A stretch of 64,000 nt of DNA from Diabrotica undecimpunctata (lineage: Eukaryota; Arthropoda; Insecta; Coleoptera; Chrysomelidae), in contig NC_092806.1 in the NCBI RefSeq assembly GCF_040954645.1, forward strand, positions 81,733,943 to 81,797,942, read 5' to 3'. Below, piece after piece: positions 1 to 10,800 of the stretch. The notes beneath the pieces were generated by a model. It worked only from the letters and a program-made list of their open reading frames with translations, had not been told where the DNA came from and did not search any database. Both the position numbers and the translations under genes were made by a program. Each line of letters starts with the position of its first letter. Within the stretch, counting starts at the first letter, position 1.

Positions 1-735
1 CGAACTTAACAATCCAACATCAGTCAGGTTGGAGTCTGGCCTGTAGTTTTATTCAGGGTCGAGCGGTAGGCCATTAGGAATAAATGTATATGCTGGTCTC
101 AATATCTTTGATGTTCGCATACAACTTTGGAGACGTGTTTACCCATCGCTCTGTTCATCCTTTCGACTATTCCATCTGATTAATGATATAGACGTGTCGT
201 TCTGATCTGATTGAGGATATAGGCGTGTCGTTCTGATCTTATTGACACCAATTATTTTACAAACGTTTTGGAAGAGGGTTGACTCGAAGTTTCATCCTTG
301 ATCGAAGTGGATCTCCAAATCGGCTGAAGAATTCTCTAATCAGTATCTCTGCAACGGTAGCAGCTTCTTGATTTGATATCGCCTAGACATCAGTCCATTT
401 AGTAAAATAATCCACAGCTACCAAGATATATTTATTTTCATCATCCGTTTCTAGAAATGCCCTGCAATATCGATTGCTACTCTTCCATAGGACTACCAAC
501 TTATACTGTTTTATGGGTGCCCTTTTTTAACCAACTGGACCATTACAGGTTGTACACAGAGTCTTAGTAATACCAAAGTGTCCACCTAATGCGCCGTCAT
601 GCAACGGACGCAATACTTCTAACACTTTGCTTTTAGGTACAATCAACTAAAGCTTAGATTCTGTACCATCATCGTTCTCAAAGCTTCTATACACACGATC
701 ATCTTTTCGTACCAAGCAATTTCATTTGCTCCAGT
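1..735 (-). pseudogene. Ty3/gypsy integrase remnant
   Basis: Conceptual translation of the minus strand shows the integrase zinc-binding region (HDGALGGHFGITKTL, with a C-x2-C pair, about 620-535), then a catalytic-core opening (ENKYILVAVDYFTKW, about 440-395), then EIHFDQG (about 315-290), then SDGIVERMNRAMGKH (about 185-130). These are landmarks of Ty3/gypsy integrases: HHCC finger, first Asp, second Asp and Glu. Several stops and frame changes interrupt them, including one directly after the first Asp block. It would have inserted retroelement cDNA into the genome. It is now non-functional and is cut by the window edge. Confidence 0.75.
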
Positions 736-752
736 AGGACTTGACTTCTGGA

Positions 753-2265
753 TTACCAGAAGTCTTGCTTAGAACTACTAATGTCTTGCCAAGAAAGTCT
801 ACCACCACGACGCATCCCATTAAATACTCTTTTTGTACATGGATTATCTGCTTGGGCGTCTTGTAGTTGTTGAGGCTGCCATTGATCATTCATAACAGTC
901 GTTCGTCCCACGGGGCAAATAGTTTCCTCGAATTTATTACAGTGATTACAATTTGCACTGCATGACTGTCTCCAAAAAGGCATCAGCATTTGAATGAACT
1001 CTTCTAGTCCCATGTTCGATCTGTTTTAGTTTTATGACTGTTGTATTATTTTCTACCAACTTACGGCGAATGTGACCTACGTCGCCATTATTCCAAGATC
1101 TGGGCTCTCGTCCCCCTGGAATCGTGTTACGAACTATTTTCCGTGAGATTTTCTCCAGATGTTTTTCGTTTTGTTCATCGTCTTCTTCAGACGTTCGTAC
1201 TCGATAGCTCCCTGAAGCTTGACTAGCTGTTTCGTGTTCCAAGACAATGGCGAGCGTTTTTGCTAGTCGTAAAGCTTTCTGTAGTTCATTGTCTCTCAAC
1301 CCATTGACGAAGGTATCTACAGCAATTTCTTCCAATATGTTATCTGGTGCCTCAGGATAACCCTACCGCGCTCTACGAGCGACATCTGCTTCACACTCTT
1401 GCAAATTCTCACTTGCTCGTTGAATTCTATTTCTTATATGTACTTTGTAGACTTATTGTAGATGGGCATCTCCATGGGCTTTTTTTAGTCGAGTGAACAA
1501 GGTCTCATAACATTTTTCTTGATCTTTAGGAATCGATCTTAGGATATCCGCAGCATCGCCTTGTAAAGCAGCAGTCAAGAAAACAGCCTTTTCTTGTTCG
1601 GTACAATAATTGGCTGTCGCAGTAGCTTTAAATTTTCTAAAATATATGGACCAAGAAAACTTCCCATCAAATGGTGGCAATTTAAATCTCATATGATGTG
1701 TCATTTCATCTCTCGGTGATTTTTTTTTCACTACAGGATGTAAAACTACTACATTAACTGATAGTGGCATTTTCGTATTGGTTATCGTGCCCTCTAACTG
1801 TTTGATCTTCTCTTCTACCTTATCGAATGTTCTAGAAACTTTTTCAAATTTCTCATTGTTCTGTCTACATACTTCTTTAATTATTTGAGAAGTTTCATCA
1901 AATCTTTTGGAAATATTTTCAGAAGTTTCCTCAATTATTTGAGAAGCATTTCCAAATATCTTGTCCAATCTTCTAGAAACATTTTCGAATCTGTCATTCT
2001 TTTTAGAAGTTTCTTTAATTATTAGAGAAACATTTTCAAATTTCTCGTCGAATCTTTTAGCAACATTTTCAAACCTTTCATCATTCTTTCTAGAAGTTTC
2101 TTTGATCTTCGTTAAAACTGCTTCTTCTGCTGATTGAAAATGGAATGTGTCTGGGTCATCTCCATTCTTGTTGAGAAGATCCTTCAGTCGTTCTTGAAGG
2201 ATCTTCTTGGACCCGCTGCAGTCTTCTCGTTCTTCTATTTTTTCACATAACTATGTTACTGGTAG
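753..2265 (-). pseudogene. Ty3/gypsy gag remnant
   Basis: The minus strand carries a gag-like reading broken into at least three pieces (1968-1453, 1335-946 and 1013-753). The N-terminal part has an amphipathic repeat rich in K, E, F and N (ERFENV / KRFDE type), probably coiled coil. The middle has LPPFDGKFSWSIYFRKF and DAADILRSIP, characteristic of arthropod gypsy capsid regions, then an ALRLAKTL segment. A degraded Cys-rich stretch near 960-900 may be the zinc knuckle. Gag would form the virus-like particle. The frame is interrupted near 1450-1340 and near 950. The join to integrase just downstream lacks protease and polymerase. Confidence 0.7.
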
Positions 2266-2277
2266 TTCTGACACTAC

Positions 2278-2576
2278 TGTAAATAAAATGTGTAAATAAA
2301 AAGAGCGGTTCTTATTTATATAAACTATTTATTTAAATTTTAGAGTACGATATTCTCTTATCAACTAACTTAAATAACAGCGCTTCATATAAATACCAAA
2401 AGTATTTTTCGAGAATCATCTAAAGTATTCCACCTTTATCGTCGCCATTATAAACGCCAGGCTGGCCGCGTCGTATGTTCTGCAGAACCTCATCTCGAAG
2501 ATTCTGTTCTACCCGTCATTATTCGGAGAGCGGCAACCGTTATATGGGGTACGTCGAAATTAACTTTCTCGTTACA
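2278..2576 (-). repeat. Candidate 5' LTR of the left Ty3/gypsy element
   Basis: On the minus strand this segment of about 299 bp starts TGTAACG and ends TTTACA, giving the usual TG...CA ends, and it lies directly upstream of gag. It holds AT-rich TATA-like and AATAAA-like stretches. Its partner LTR is outside the window, so the borders rest only on position and terminal dinucleotides. Confidence 0.45.
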
Positions 2577-2825
2577 CAGTGTTGTTTTCAGCATTAAAAA
2601 ATTAATTTTTTTTTAAGAAAGAGGATGTGCCTGGACGGATGTCTGATTTGGATATACTAAACATACAAAAATAAAAAAAAAAACGTTAAAGACTTTAATA
2701 AAAAAAGTTATCAATATACAAACGATGAACCAAACTCTCTAAAGTAAGTTTTGTTCATTTTAAAATCACGCTGATGCTCCATAACACTATAAATACTACA
2801 ATAATAAAATATTTAAAAAAATTAC

Positions 2826-3520
2826 CCAAAACTTTCACGATTCTAGCTAGTTGGTCTAAATTATCCATTCCATAGAAAAAAGGTTCTTTGCGAAATAGCA
2901 TTGCTGCAAACATACAACCAAGAGACCACATATCCAAAGAATAATCGTAATATCCATAATCAACTAGTAACTCTGGTCCTTTAAAATATCTGGAAGCCAC
3001 TCTAACATTATATTCCTGTCCTGGACTATAGAACTCTGCTAATCCCCAATCAATCAACCTAATTTTATTACTGGCTTGATCTATAATTATGTTATGAGGC
3101 TTTACATCTCTATGCATTATTCCTTTACTGTGACAATAGTCTAAAGCTTTTAAAACTTCATACAGATAATACCTTGTCTCTGGCTCCGTAAATTTCAAAT
3201 AAACAGATTTAAAATCTTTATTCCGATTTAACTTTTCAAAGACTAAAGCTGTAGTTGGGATATTTACTACAGATAGCAATCTTATAATATTGGTACCACC
3301 TTTTAAACATTCTAAAATTTTAATTTCTCGTTCAATTTTGCTTTTTCTGACGGGTTTTAGAACCTTGATTACAACTTTTTCATCGTTGTTTTCGTGGTGA
3401 CCTTCGAAAACAATGCTATATTTTCCGTGGCCCAGTTTTCGTACTAAACTATAATTATTGACATCTTCATATTTGTCACATTCATTGGATATTGTTACGC
3501 CTTCATTATTTTTCTGATCC
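2826..3520 (-). CDS. Casein kinase 2 alpha-like catalytic subunit, single internal exon (diverged paralog)
   Basis: The minus-strand frame reads as a CK2 alpha kinase domain from the glycine-rich loop ([12 protein letters not shown]) through the ATP-binding lysine (KVVIKVLKP), catalytic loop (HRDVKPHN), CK2-type magnesium motif DWG (LIDWGLAEF) and activation/P+1 region ([17 protein letters not shown]) to ARIVKVLG. All catalytic residues seen are intact and there is no internal stop. A splice acceptor (CTGTTTTAG) lies just before 3520 and a donor (GG then GTAATT) just after 2826, so this looks like one exon of about 695 nt in an intron-bearing gene rather than a retrocopy. CK2 phosphorylates acidic Ser/Thr sites. 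The sequence is unusually diverged for such a conserved kinase: the basic cluster is RKSK rather than KKKK, and the usual N-terminal segment is replaced. The C-terminal lobe and first exon are not found here; exons beyond the left edge, or a pseudogene, are both possible. Confidence 0.75.
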
Positions 3521-3690
3521 CTAAAACAGATATGTTACATGCATATACACCAGGCTAATTAACCAAAAAAGTAAAAAAAGGTTATCTGAAGTTTTATCAC
3601 GAAAAAAAGGAGGTGAGAGTATAATACAAAATTAAACAGCTAAAAAATTCCGATGGGAATTTCAGAGAATTAAAAGGAGTTGAAAAAATT

Positions 3691-4695
3691 TTAACTCTCC
3701 ATCCCACGGGTGGGGTCCATCAGTACAAGTATAAATGAAATTTGCTTAATTTTTTCAATTTTTTTTTGTATTTTTTTCCTAGACTCGGTGTACCTTTTAA
3801 TGTTACTGAATAGTACACTTTGGCATAATTTGGTAAAATTGTATGAATCCCTTCAATCGCTACATACAAAAGTATCCTGACAGACCCCACCCGTGAGTGG
3901 ACGTTTCTTGTTTTGTGCTAAGGCTTGGCTAATATTACAGGTGTAAATGCATTTATTATATACTCCGATACATACGTCCAATAATACGAATGCGGAATTT
4001 CGGTCTTCTCGTCGATTGTTTCTGAAGTCTTTAGGAATTGCGTCAGTCCAGAAAAATATGAAAATAAGAGCGTTAAATATGCGTATACCGAGAACATCAC
4101 GGTTACTTGCTGCAAAATTTTCTGGAATTGTGCAAACGACGAGGGATGACCCAGCCCCCGGGAAAATGGGGATGGTGTAAGTATTGTAAAAAAAGAAAAA
4201 CTAGGTATTTTGCCAATTGTGCAAAAACTGATTATGTGTGGAACATATAAAAGCATGTTGTGCCGATTGTATAGAAACAAAATTAACATTATTTAACCCC
4301 CTCTATTTTCTGTTTCCAATTTAAATTTTGGATATTTAGTTTTTACTTGTATTACTGTAACTATATAGAGTAATAATATTGTATTTTTTTATATTTTTCT
4401 TTTGTATTTTGCCGTTCATGACACTTTTAGTAAACTCTTGTAAAAAAATAATGGTGTTAGTTATTTCGCAGTAAACTATTCGCAGTATAACTAAACTATA
4501 TATAATACCAATAGATATTAATACACATATTATGTGTACATTTAGGTAATACAACGTTACATCAGTAAATTTCCTTAAAAATATTAAAAAAAAAAAAAAT
4601 TTTTATTGAGAAAAACCATGTTTAAAATTTGGTTCTGATAGACCCCACCCGTGGATTTGTGCCACAAAAAAGTCACCCGTGGAAAGGAGGGTTAA
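3691..4695 (+). mobile_element. piggyBac-family transposon remnant, deleted, bounded by TTAA
   Basis: TTAA stands at both borders (3691-3694 and 4692-4695), the target-site signature of piggyBac transposases. The left end reads TTAACTCTCCATCCCACGGG then TGGGGTC. The right end, read inward on the minus strand, starts TTAACCCTCC, has CCACGGGTG, and repeats CCACGGGTGGGGTC after about 28 extra bases, so the two inverted ends match but are asymmetric. Another inverted copy, CAGACCCCACCCGTG, lies at about 3884-3898. Only the C-terminal part of a transposase is left inside, so the copy is non-autonomous. Confidence 0.8.
3926..4290 (+). pseudogene. piggyBac transposase C-terminal fragment
   Basis: Successive reading frames give GVNAFIIY (piggyBac transposases end the catalytic domain with a similar N-A-Y-I-I-Y block), then RRLFLKSLGIA with an IPRTSR-like segment, then a Cys-rich tail with WCKYCKKRKT and LCVEHIKACCADC. 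The tail matches the C-x2-C ... C-x2-C ... E-H ... C-x2-C finger that binds transposon ends. The frame shifts at least twice, at about 3995 and 4180-4220, and the N-terminal majority with the catalytic Asp residues is absent. It is non-functional. Confidence 0.75.
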
Positions 4696-5424
4696 ACGAC
4701 ATAGAAATGAGTATTTCAAAAATTTTATATGTTTTTTTGGTTTAATTAAATCCACCAATACAATTTATTGAGAAAAAAATCAACGTTTAAAATAGAGAAG
4801 TTCCAGTTACGTCCCTGGATTATCCAATGTGTGACGACATATAGAAAGACTATATATACCAGTGTTTAATTAGATTAAGAGCTTTTTGTTTTGTAGTTGT
4901 TACCATACTTGTACGTTCTCAATAAATAAATTTTGTTACGAAAATAAAATTTTTAAAAAATCCGTTTTCGGCTTTGAACTTCGTAACTGTCGAAGTCAGT
5001 AGGATATTTTTCGCAATTGTACAGTGTTCGTGTTAACCTTACCGAATTTCGTGTGCAATTTTTCTTTTTAAAGATTAACGGAAAAAATCTACATTTCGGA
5101 TACGGTAACAGCCAAACGTCCAGGGTTAGGAACAAACATTGTCAGTAGATAGTGTCCCACTATACCCCACTTTGACCTTTGACCCCGCACTCTCGACGCA
5201 GTTCCTCGCGCCTCTCGATAGCCCACGTGACCTTGGCGGAGTGACGTCACAAGCACCGTCCGCTCACTGGTCACATCCCGCGATGACGTCACCGACAAGT
5301 CCTAACTTGTTTTTTACGCTAGACACCTTTTTTAAGTTTAGTAATTAGTTATTTTTATTATGAATTAATTTACATATTATTTTTGTATTTCAACTATCTA
5401 TAAGACAATTTTAATCCAAATTAT
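4696..5424. other. No gene recognised; AT-rich flank with a GC-rich island at about 5150-5310
   Basis: The AT-rich part includes a TATATATA stretch at about 4850 and AATAAATAAA at about 4922, like a worn LTR or promoter, but I found no partner. The island at 5150-5310 is clearly GC-richer than its surroundings. It has an E-box CACGTG (about 5223) and two copies of the CREB/ATF-type site TGACGTCA (about 5241 and 5284). Short overlapping frames on both strands look like chance. Confidence 0.4.
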
Positions 5425-5535
5425 TAAATTATTATTATTAAATAAAAAATTTTAACGTGTGTAGGACTCGAACCTGGGACCAGCAGCACCAAAGATACAC
5501 ACGCTAGCCACACAGCTAGGTAACCAATTGATATA
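5425..5535 (-). mobile_element. tRNA-derived SINE head (or tRNA pseudogene) with AAT-type tail
   Basis: On the minus strand an A-box-like stretch (TAGCTGTGTGGCTAGCG) is followed about 30 nt later by a B box (GGTTCGAGTCC) inside a T-arm-like stem, then a tail of ATT/AAT repeats at about 5455-5425. These are the split pol III promoter of a tRNA and the A-rich tail of a SINE. The anticodon arm does not fold cleanly by eye, so I do not call a functional tRNA. Confidence 0.55.
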
Positions 5536-5589
5536 AGTAGGTAATAATGGATATAAAAAAAAGAACGCAACGACGAAAGGTCTGAAACG

Positions 5590-5690
5590 GCATGAACTGT
5601 AAGCGCCACCGCTTTCGCGCATGAGGCATTGAACGCTAGAGGATCGACCAGCTTGAACCGTAGGCGCAACCGTTTCGCGCATTATATACT
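5590..5690. repeat. Two copies of a GC-rich motif about 61 bp apart
   Basis: A motif close to TGAACYGTARGCGCMACCG followed by TTTCGCGCAT occurs at about 5593-5623 and again at about 5655-5682. It stands out from the AT-rich surroundings. No coding frame or known element explains it. Confidence 0.4.
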
Positions 5691-5750
5691 TCGGTGTTTT
5701 ACGAGGGGTCGAACATGTGCATATAATAATAATGGTACAGTTCAACATAG

Positions 5751-6289
5751 TGTAAAATGGTATAGGCGTAAAGCCGTTTAACGTAATACTGATATAAAAG
5801 GTTTACATTGTATAAATCAAGAGTTTAATACTAAAAGCTTTCATAAGAGGATGATCAACATTTCCACATACGTCATCAGAAGAGGAGAGAGATGCAGAAA
5901 CAAATTGATAAAAATGTAAAAAGAATGTTGATTATTAATTCAATATTACTTGTTAAAGTTGGCCGTGATACGTCGCCATACCCCGCACCAAAGCACACCT
6001 CTAAGCTACATAATCGTTCAACATAATCTGACAATAATATGTGTATATAAAAAACACCACAAGAGATTGCGCATATTGAATATTCGAAAAAAATTGTAAA
6101 AAAAATCAAGTATATCACTAAAGGTAAATACTATATAAGAACATCGATATACAACAATATTGAAATTGAGACGATAAATGGTACCTATTAAGTTACCAAT
6201 GTTAGTTTTCTGAATACATACGGCATTCTTCACCCATAGTCACGTCTTACTCAACTGGCTACCAAACACTTAATGGTTTGAAAAATTGA
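5751..6289. other. No feature recognised
   Basis: AT-rich DNA with short frames on both strands lacking recognisable motifs. The small hydrophobic minus-strand frames at about 5876-6233 have no domain, no codon signature and no convincing start context. Confidence 0.4.
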
Positions 6290-6620
6290 TGCGGATCTAT
6301 ATAAAGTGTTGATTAAATACATCGATAAACTGATACATCAAAAAGTAAACATCTCTAACGCGCTCCAACGCATGTCTAAAATATACTGCCAACCACGCTA
6401 TATTAATATACTTAAAACGTAGTTTCAACGCTTAAACATCAGACGTATAGCAGAAGCAATTTAACTCATATCAGACGTATACCAGACGCAGAATAACGAA
6501 GGACATCACAACTACGGTGGTATGGACACGTCTAAAGAATGAGCGACAACAGAATAACAAAAAGTATTATATTGGACACCACAGGAAAGACGGAAATGTA
6601 GGTCATCAACTACTATACAT
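6290..6620 (+). pseudogene. Non-LTR retrotransposon (RTE-like) 3' coding tail remnant
   Basis: At about 6505-6600 the plus strand translates to LRWYGHV, a stop, RMSDNRITKSIILDTTG. The RWYGHV-x-RM-D-R...W-P-G block is characteristic of the C-terminal end of insect endonuclease/reverse-transcriptase LINEs, and a fuller version (LTWYGHVRRADQNRW) occurs in the LINE at 48769-52308. Upstream sequence is too degraded to assign. It is non-functional. Confidence 0.55.
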
Positions 6621-6639
6621 AAATATATAAATCTCATCT

Positions 6640-7210
6640 GAGCAGTCATTATAAGTATCCTCGGAACAGTAACTCACAACTATGACTATTAGTATACCAT
6701 AACGTTTTATTGCATACTCGATTTTATCTACAACAATTACTATTTTACAACGATATTCAGATATAATTAAATCATAACGAGGACTAACAAACGGATGTTT
6801 ACCATTCTTCCAGTATGTTCAAACAACTAACGTATATTACTCGACATAGATATGAGTTGTCTGATCACAAACCGATAAGGACCTAAACGTTCTCTACAAG
6901 CCACATCTGAACGACCACTACTATACACAAATCTCCACTGAACGTACAATTCGACAAGAGTCTCCGCTGAACACTCACTAATACACACAGATCTCATCTG
7001 AACGTATAATTAGTCAAGAGTCTTATCTACATATCCACTACTATACATAAATCTCCAAGATGACTATTTTTCGATTTGTTGCATATTATATTTTATCTAC
7101 AACAATTACCATTTTACAATGATATTCAGATATAATCCAATTATGACGAAAACTAACCAACGAATGATTACCATCCATAAATTATGTTCAAACAAACTAA
7201 CGTGCTAAAA
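6640..7210. repeat. Diverged direct duplication of about 370 bp spacing, with shorter internal repeats
   Basis: A block containing TTTTATCTACAACAATTAC, GATATTCAGATATAAT and TATGTTCAAACAA is present at about 6705-6835 and again at about 7077-7200. Between them, about 70-bp units built on CATCTGAACG...CCACTACTATACA...AATCTCC recur two or three times. It looks like an old tandem array. No coding potential is seen. Confidence 0.5.
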
Positions 7211-7817
7211 GACCATTACATTATATCTTCGTTGTTATTTATCTGATTTTGACGCACAAGACGTTAACTGAAAGGCGAAAGGAAAGCGTAAATATTTGCA
7301 TACTATAGTTTATCTACGACGAGCAAGTAATTTATTGTTTTAAAGTGGATAATAAACATTGGTCTCTGTAAGAATATATGTTGGTCATAGACGGTTCTTC
7401 GATAGCCATCAGGCAACAATTTCCCCTGATCATGTTAATAAAACATACGGAATGCACTGTATATACCTAACCCTAGTTGACAGCGCACTTTGCAGGTCCC
7501 GTCTCACGATCAACTAATAGGTTTAAGTACAACTCCCTTCGTGAAGGTACACAGGTGTGAATCCGTGAAGGAAAATGTCGACCATCCTTTTTATACTCCG
7601 TAAAGGACCATCAAATATTCAACTTTAAGATATTTCAGGTATATTAACAAAGAAAAATTAAATTAAGTACATTTTTAGAGTATATAGTTATAGAGTGTAT
7701 ATAGTTTTAGAGTATATACTTTGGATGTGAAAATTAAAAGTAAATATATTTTGTTATATAAAAGAAAAACTCAGCCATCGAGTAAAAACATGACTACCAC
7801 AATACGCTACGGTAATT
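7211..7817. other. No feature recognised; outer flank of the palindrome
   Basis: AT-rich sequence with no convincing frame. It is the left outer border of the satellite array, and no counterpart of it is seen beyond the right array at 17837, so the inverted repeat stops at the arrays. Confidence 0.4.
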
Positions 7818-10800
7818 TTAAGACAGAAATGCTGTATATAAAATGTATAAAATATCTGATATAGAAACATGTAACACAGAGAGCATGGACATTAATGATA
7901 GAAAATGTATAAAATATCTAACATAGAAACACTGCTCTACATGAAATGATAGAAAATGTATAAAATATCTGACATAGAAACAAGTAAGGCAGAAAACATG
8001 TATAATAATGAGAGAAAATGTATAAAATATCTGGCATAGAAACACGTAAGAGAGAAAGCATCGACAATAATGATGGAAAATGTATAAAATATCTTATATA
8101 GGAACACGTAAGAAAGAAATGCTGTACATAAAATGATAGAAAATGTGTAAAATATCTGAGATAGAAACACGTAAGGCAGAAAACATGGATAATAATGATA
8201 GAAAAATGTATAAAATATCTGACATAGAAACACGTAAGAATGAAAGCATGGTGTAATGGTGTAAAATGTATAAAATATCTTACATAGAAACACGTAAGGC
8301 AGAGAACATGGATAATAATGATGAAAAATGTATAAAATATCTAACATAGAAACACGTAAGAGAGAAACCATCGACAATAATGATGAAAAATGTATAAAAT
8401 ATCTTATATAAGAACACGTAAGAAAGAAATGCTGTACATAAAATGATAGAAAATGTGTAATATATCTGACATAGAAACACGTAAGGTAGAAAACATGGAT
8501 AATAATGATAGAAAATGTATAAAATATCTAACATAGAAACACATAAGACAGAAATGCTGTACATAAAATGATAGAAAATGTATAAAATATCTTACATAGA
8601 AACAAGTAAGGCAGAAAGCATGGATAATAACGATAGAAAATGTATAAAATATCTAACATAGAAACACATAAGACAGAAATGCTGTACATAAAATGATAGA
8701 AAATGTATAAAATATCTTACATAGAAACAAGTAAGGCAGAAAGCATGGATAATATTTATAGAAAATGTATAAAATATCTAACATAGAAACACATAAGACA
8801 GAAATGCTGTACATAAAATGATAGAAAATGTATAAAATATCTTACATAGAAACAAGTAAGGCAGAAAGCATGGATAATAATTATAGAAAATGTATAAAAT
8901 ATCTAACATAGAAACACTGCTGTACATAAAATGATAGAAAATGTGTAATATATCTGACATAGAAACACGTAAGGTAGAAAACATGGATAATAATGATAGA
9001 AAATGTATAAAATATCTAACATAGAAACACATAAGACAGAAATACTGTACATAAAATGATAGAAAATGTATAAAATATCTTACATAGAAACAAGTAAGGC
9101 AGAAAGCATGGATAATAATTATAGAAAATGTATAAAATATCTAACATAGAAACACTGCTGTACATAAAATGATAGAAAATGTATAAAATATCTAACACAG
9201 AAACACGTAAGACAGAAATGCTTTACATAAAATGACAGAAAATGTGTGAAATATCTATCATAGAAACACATAACGCAGAAAGCATAGACAATAATGAATG
9301 AAAATGTATAAAAAATCTTACATAGCAACACGTAAGGCAGAAGACATGAACAATATTGATGGAAAATGTATAAAATATCTGACATAGAAACACGTAAGGC
9401 AGAAAAGCTGTACATAAAATGATAGAAAAATGTATAAAGTATCTGACATAGAAACACGTAAGAATGAAAGCATGGACAATAATGGTGTAAAATGTATAAA
9501 ATATCTGACATAGGAACACTGCTGTGCATAAAATAACAGAAAATATGACATAGAAACACGTAAGGCAGAAAACATGGATAATATTGATGAAAAATGTATA
9601 AAATATCTTATACAGGAACACGTAAGAAAAAAATGCTGTACATAAAATAATAGAAAATGTGTAATATATCTGACATAGAAACACGTAAGGCAAAAAACAT
9701 GGATAATAATGATTGAAAATGTATAAAATATCTAACATAGAAACACGTAAGACAGAAATGCTGTCCATAAAATGATAGAAAATGTGTAAAATATCTGACA
9801 TAGAAGCATGTAAGGCAGAAAGCATGGATAATAATGATAGAAAATCTATAAAATATCTAACATAGAAACACTGCTGTACATAAAATGATAAAAAATGTAT
9901 AAAATATCTGACATGGAAACATGTAAGACAGAAAGCATGGATAATATTGATAGAAAATGTATAAAATATTTAACATAAAAACACGTAAGACAGAAATGCT
10001 TTACATAAAATGACAGAAAATGTGTGAAATATCTATCATAGAAACACATAAGGCAGAAAGCATAGACAATAATGAATGAAAATGTATAAAATATCTGACA
10101 GCAACACGTAAGGCAGAAGACATGAACAATATTGATGGAAAATGTATAAAATATCTGACATAGAAACACGTAAGACAGAAAAGCTGTACATAAAATGATA
10201 GAAAAATGTATAAAATATCTGACATAGAAACAGGTAAGAATGAAAGCATGGACAATAATGGTGTAAAATGTGTAAAATATCTGAGATAGAAACACGTAAG
10301 GCAGAAAACATGGATAATAATGATAGAAAAATGTATAAAATATCTGACATAGAAACAAGTAGGAATGAAAGCATGGACAATAATGGTGTAAAATGTATAA
10401 AATATCTAACATAGAAACACGTAAGACAGAAATGCTGCACATAAAATGATAAAAAATGTGTAAAATATCCGAAATACAAACGCGTAAGGCAGAAAGCATG
10501 GACAATAATGATAGAAAATGTATAAAATATAACTGCTGTACATAAAATGATAGAAAATATCTGACATAGAAACACGTAAGGCAAAAAGTATGGATAATAA
10601 TGATAGAAAATGTATAAAATACTTGACATAGAAACACGTAAGGCAGAAAGCAGGGAAAATAATGATAGAAAATGTATAAAATATCTGACATAGAAACACG
10701 TACGACAGAAATGCTATACATAAAATGATAGAAAATGTGTAAAATATCTATCATAGAAACATATATGGGAGAAAGCATGGACAATAATGATTGAAAATGT

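Larger units (their letters stand above)
1..2576 (-). mobile_element. Internally deleted Ty3/gypsy retrotransposon, 5' LTR to integrase; 3' end lies left of the window
   Basis: Read on the minus strand the order is candidate LTR (2278-2576), gag (about 2265-753), then integrase (about 735-1). Protease, reverse transcriptase and RNase H, normally 2-3 kb between gag and integrase, are missing, so this copy has a large internal deletion. Frames are broken by stops and small shifts throughout, so it cannot move by itself. The 3' LTR would lie beyond the left edge and no target-site duplication can be checked. It has the same orientation as the kinase exon at 2826-3520 and lies downstream of that exon's splice donor, so it may sit inside an intron of that gene. 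That placement is inference. Confidence 0.8.

Noticed and set aside
3918..4289. Minus-strand 123-aa hydrophobic frame
   Set aside because: It is antisense to the recognisable piggyBac transposase C-terminus on the plus strand.
4850..4960. Solo LTR with TATA box and polyadenylation signal
   Set aside because: No partner LTR, no clear TG...CA borders and no flanking duplication could be found.
5455..5535. Functional tRNA gene on the minus strand
   Set aside because: A and B boxes are present but the anticodon and acceptor stems do not pair convincingly by eye, and an AAT tail follows, as in SINEs.
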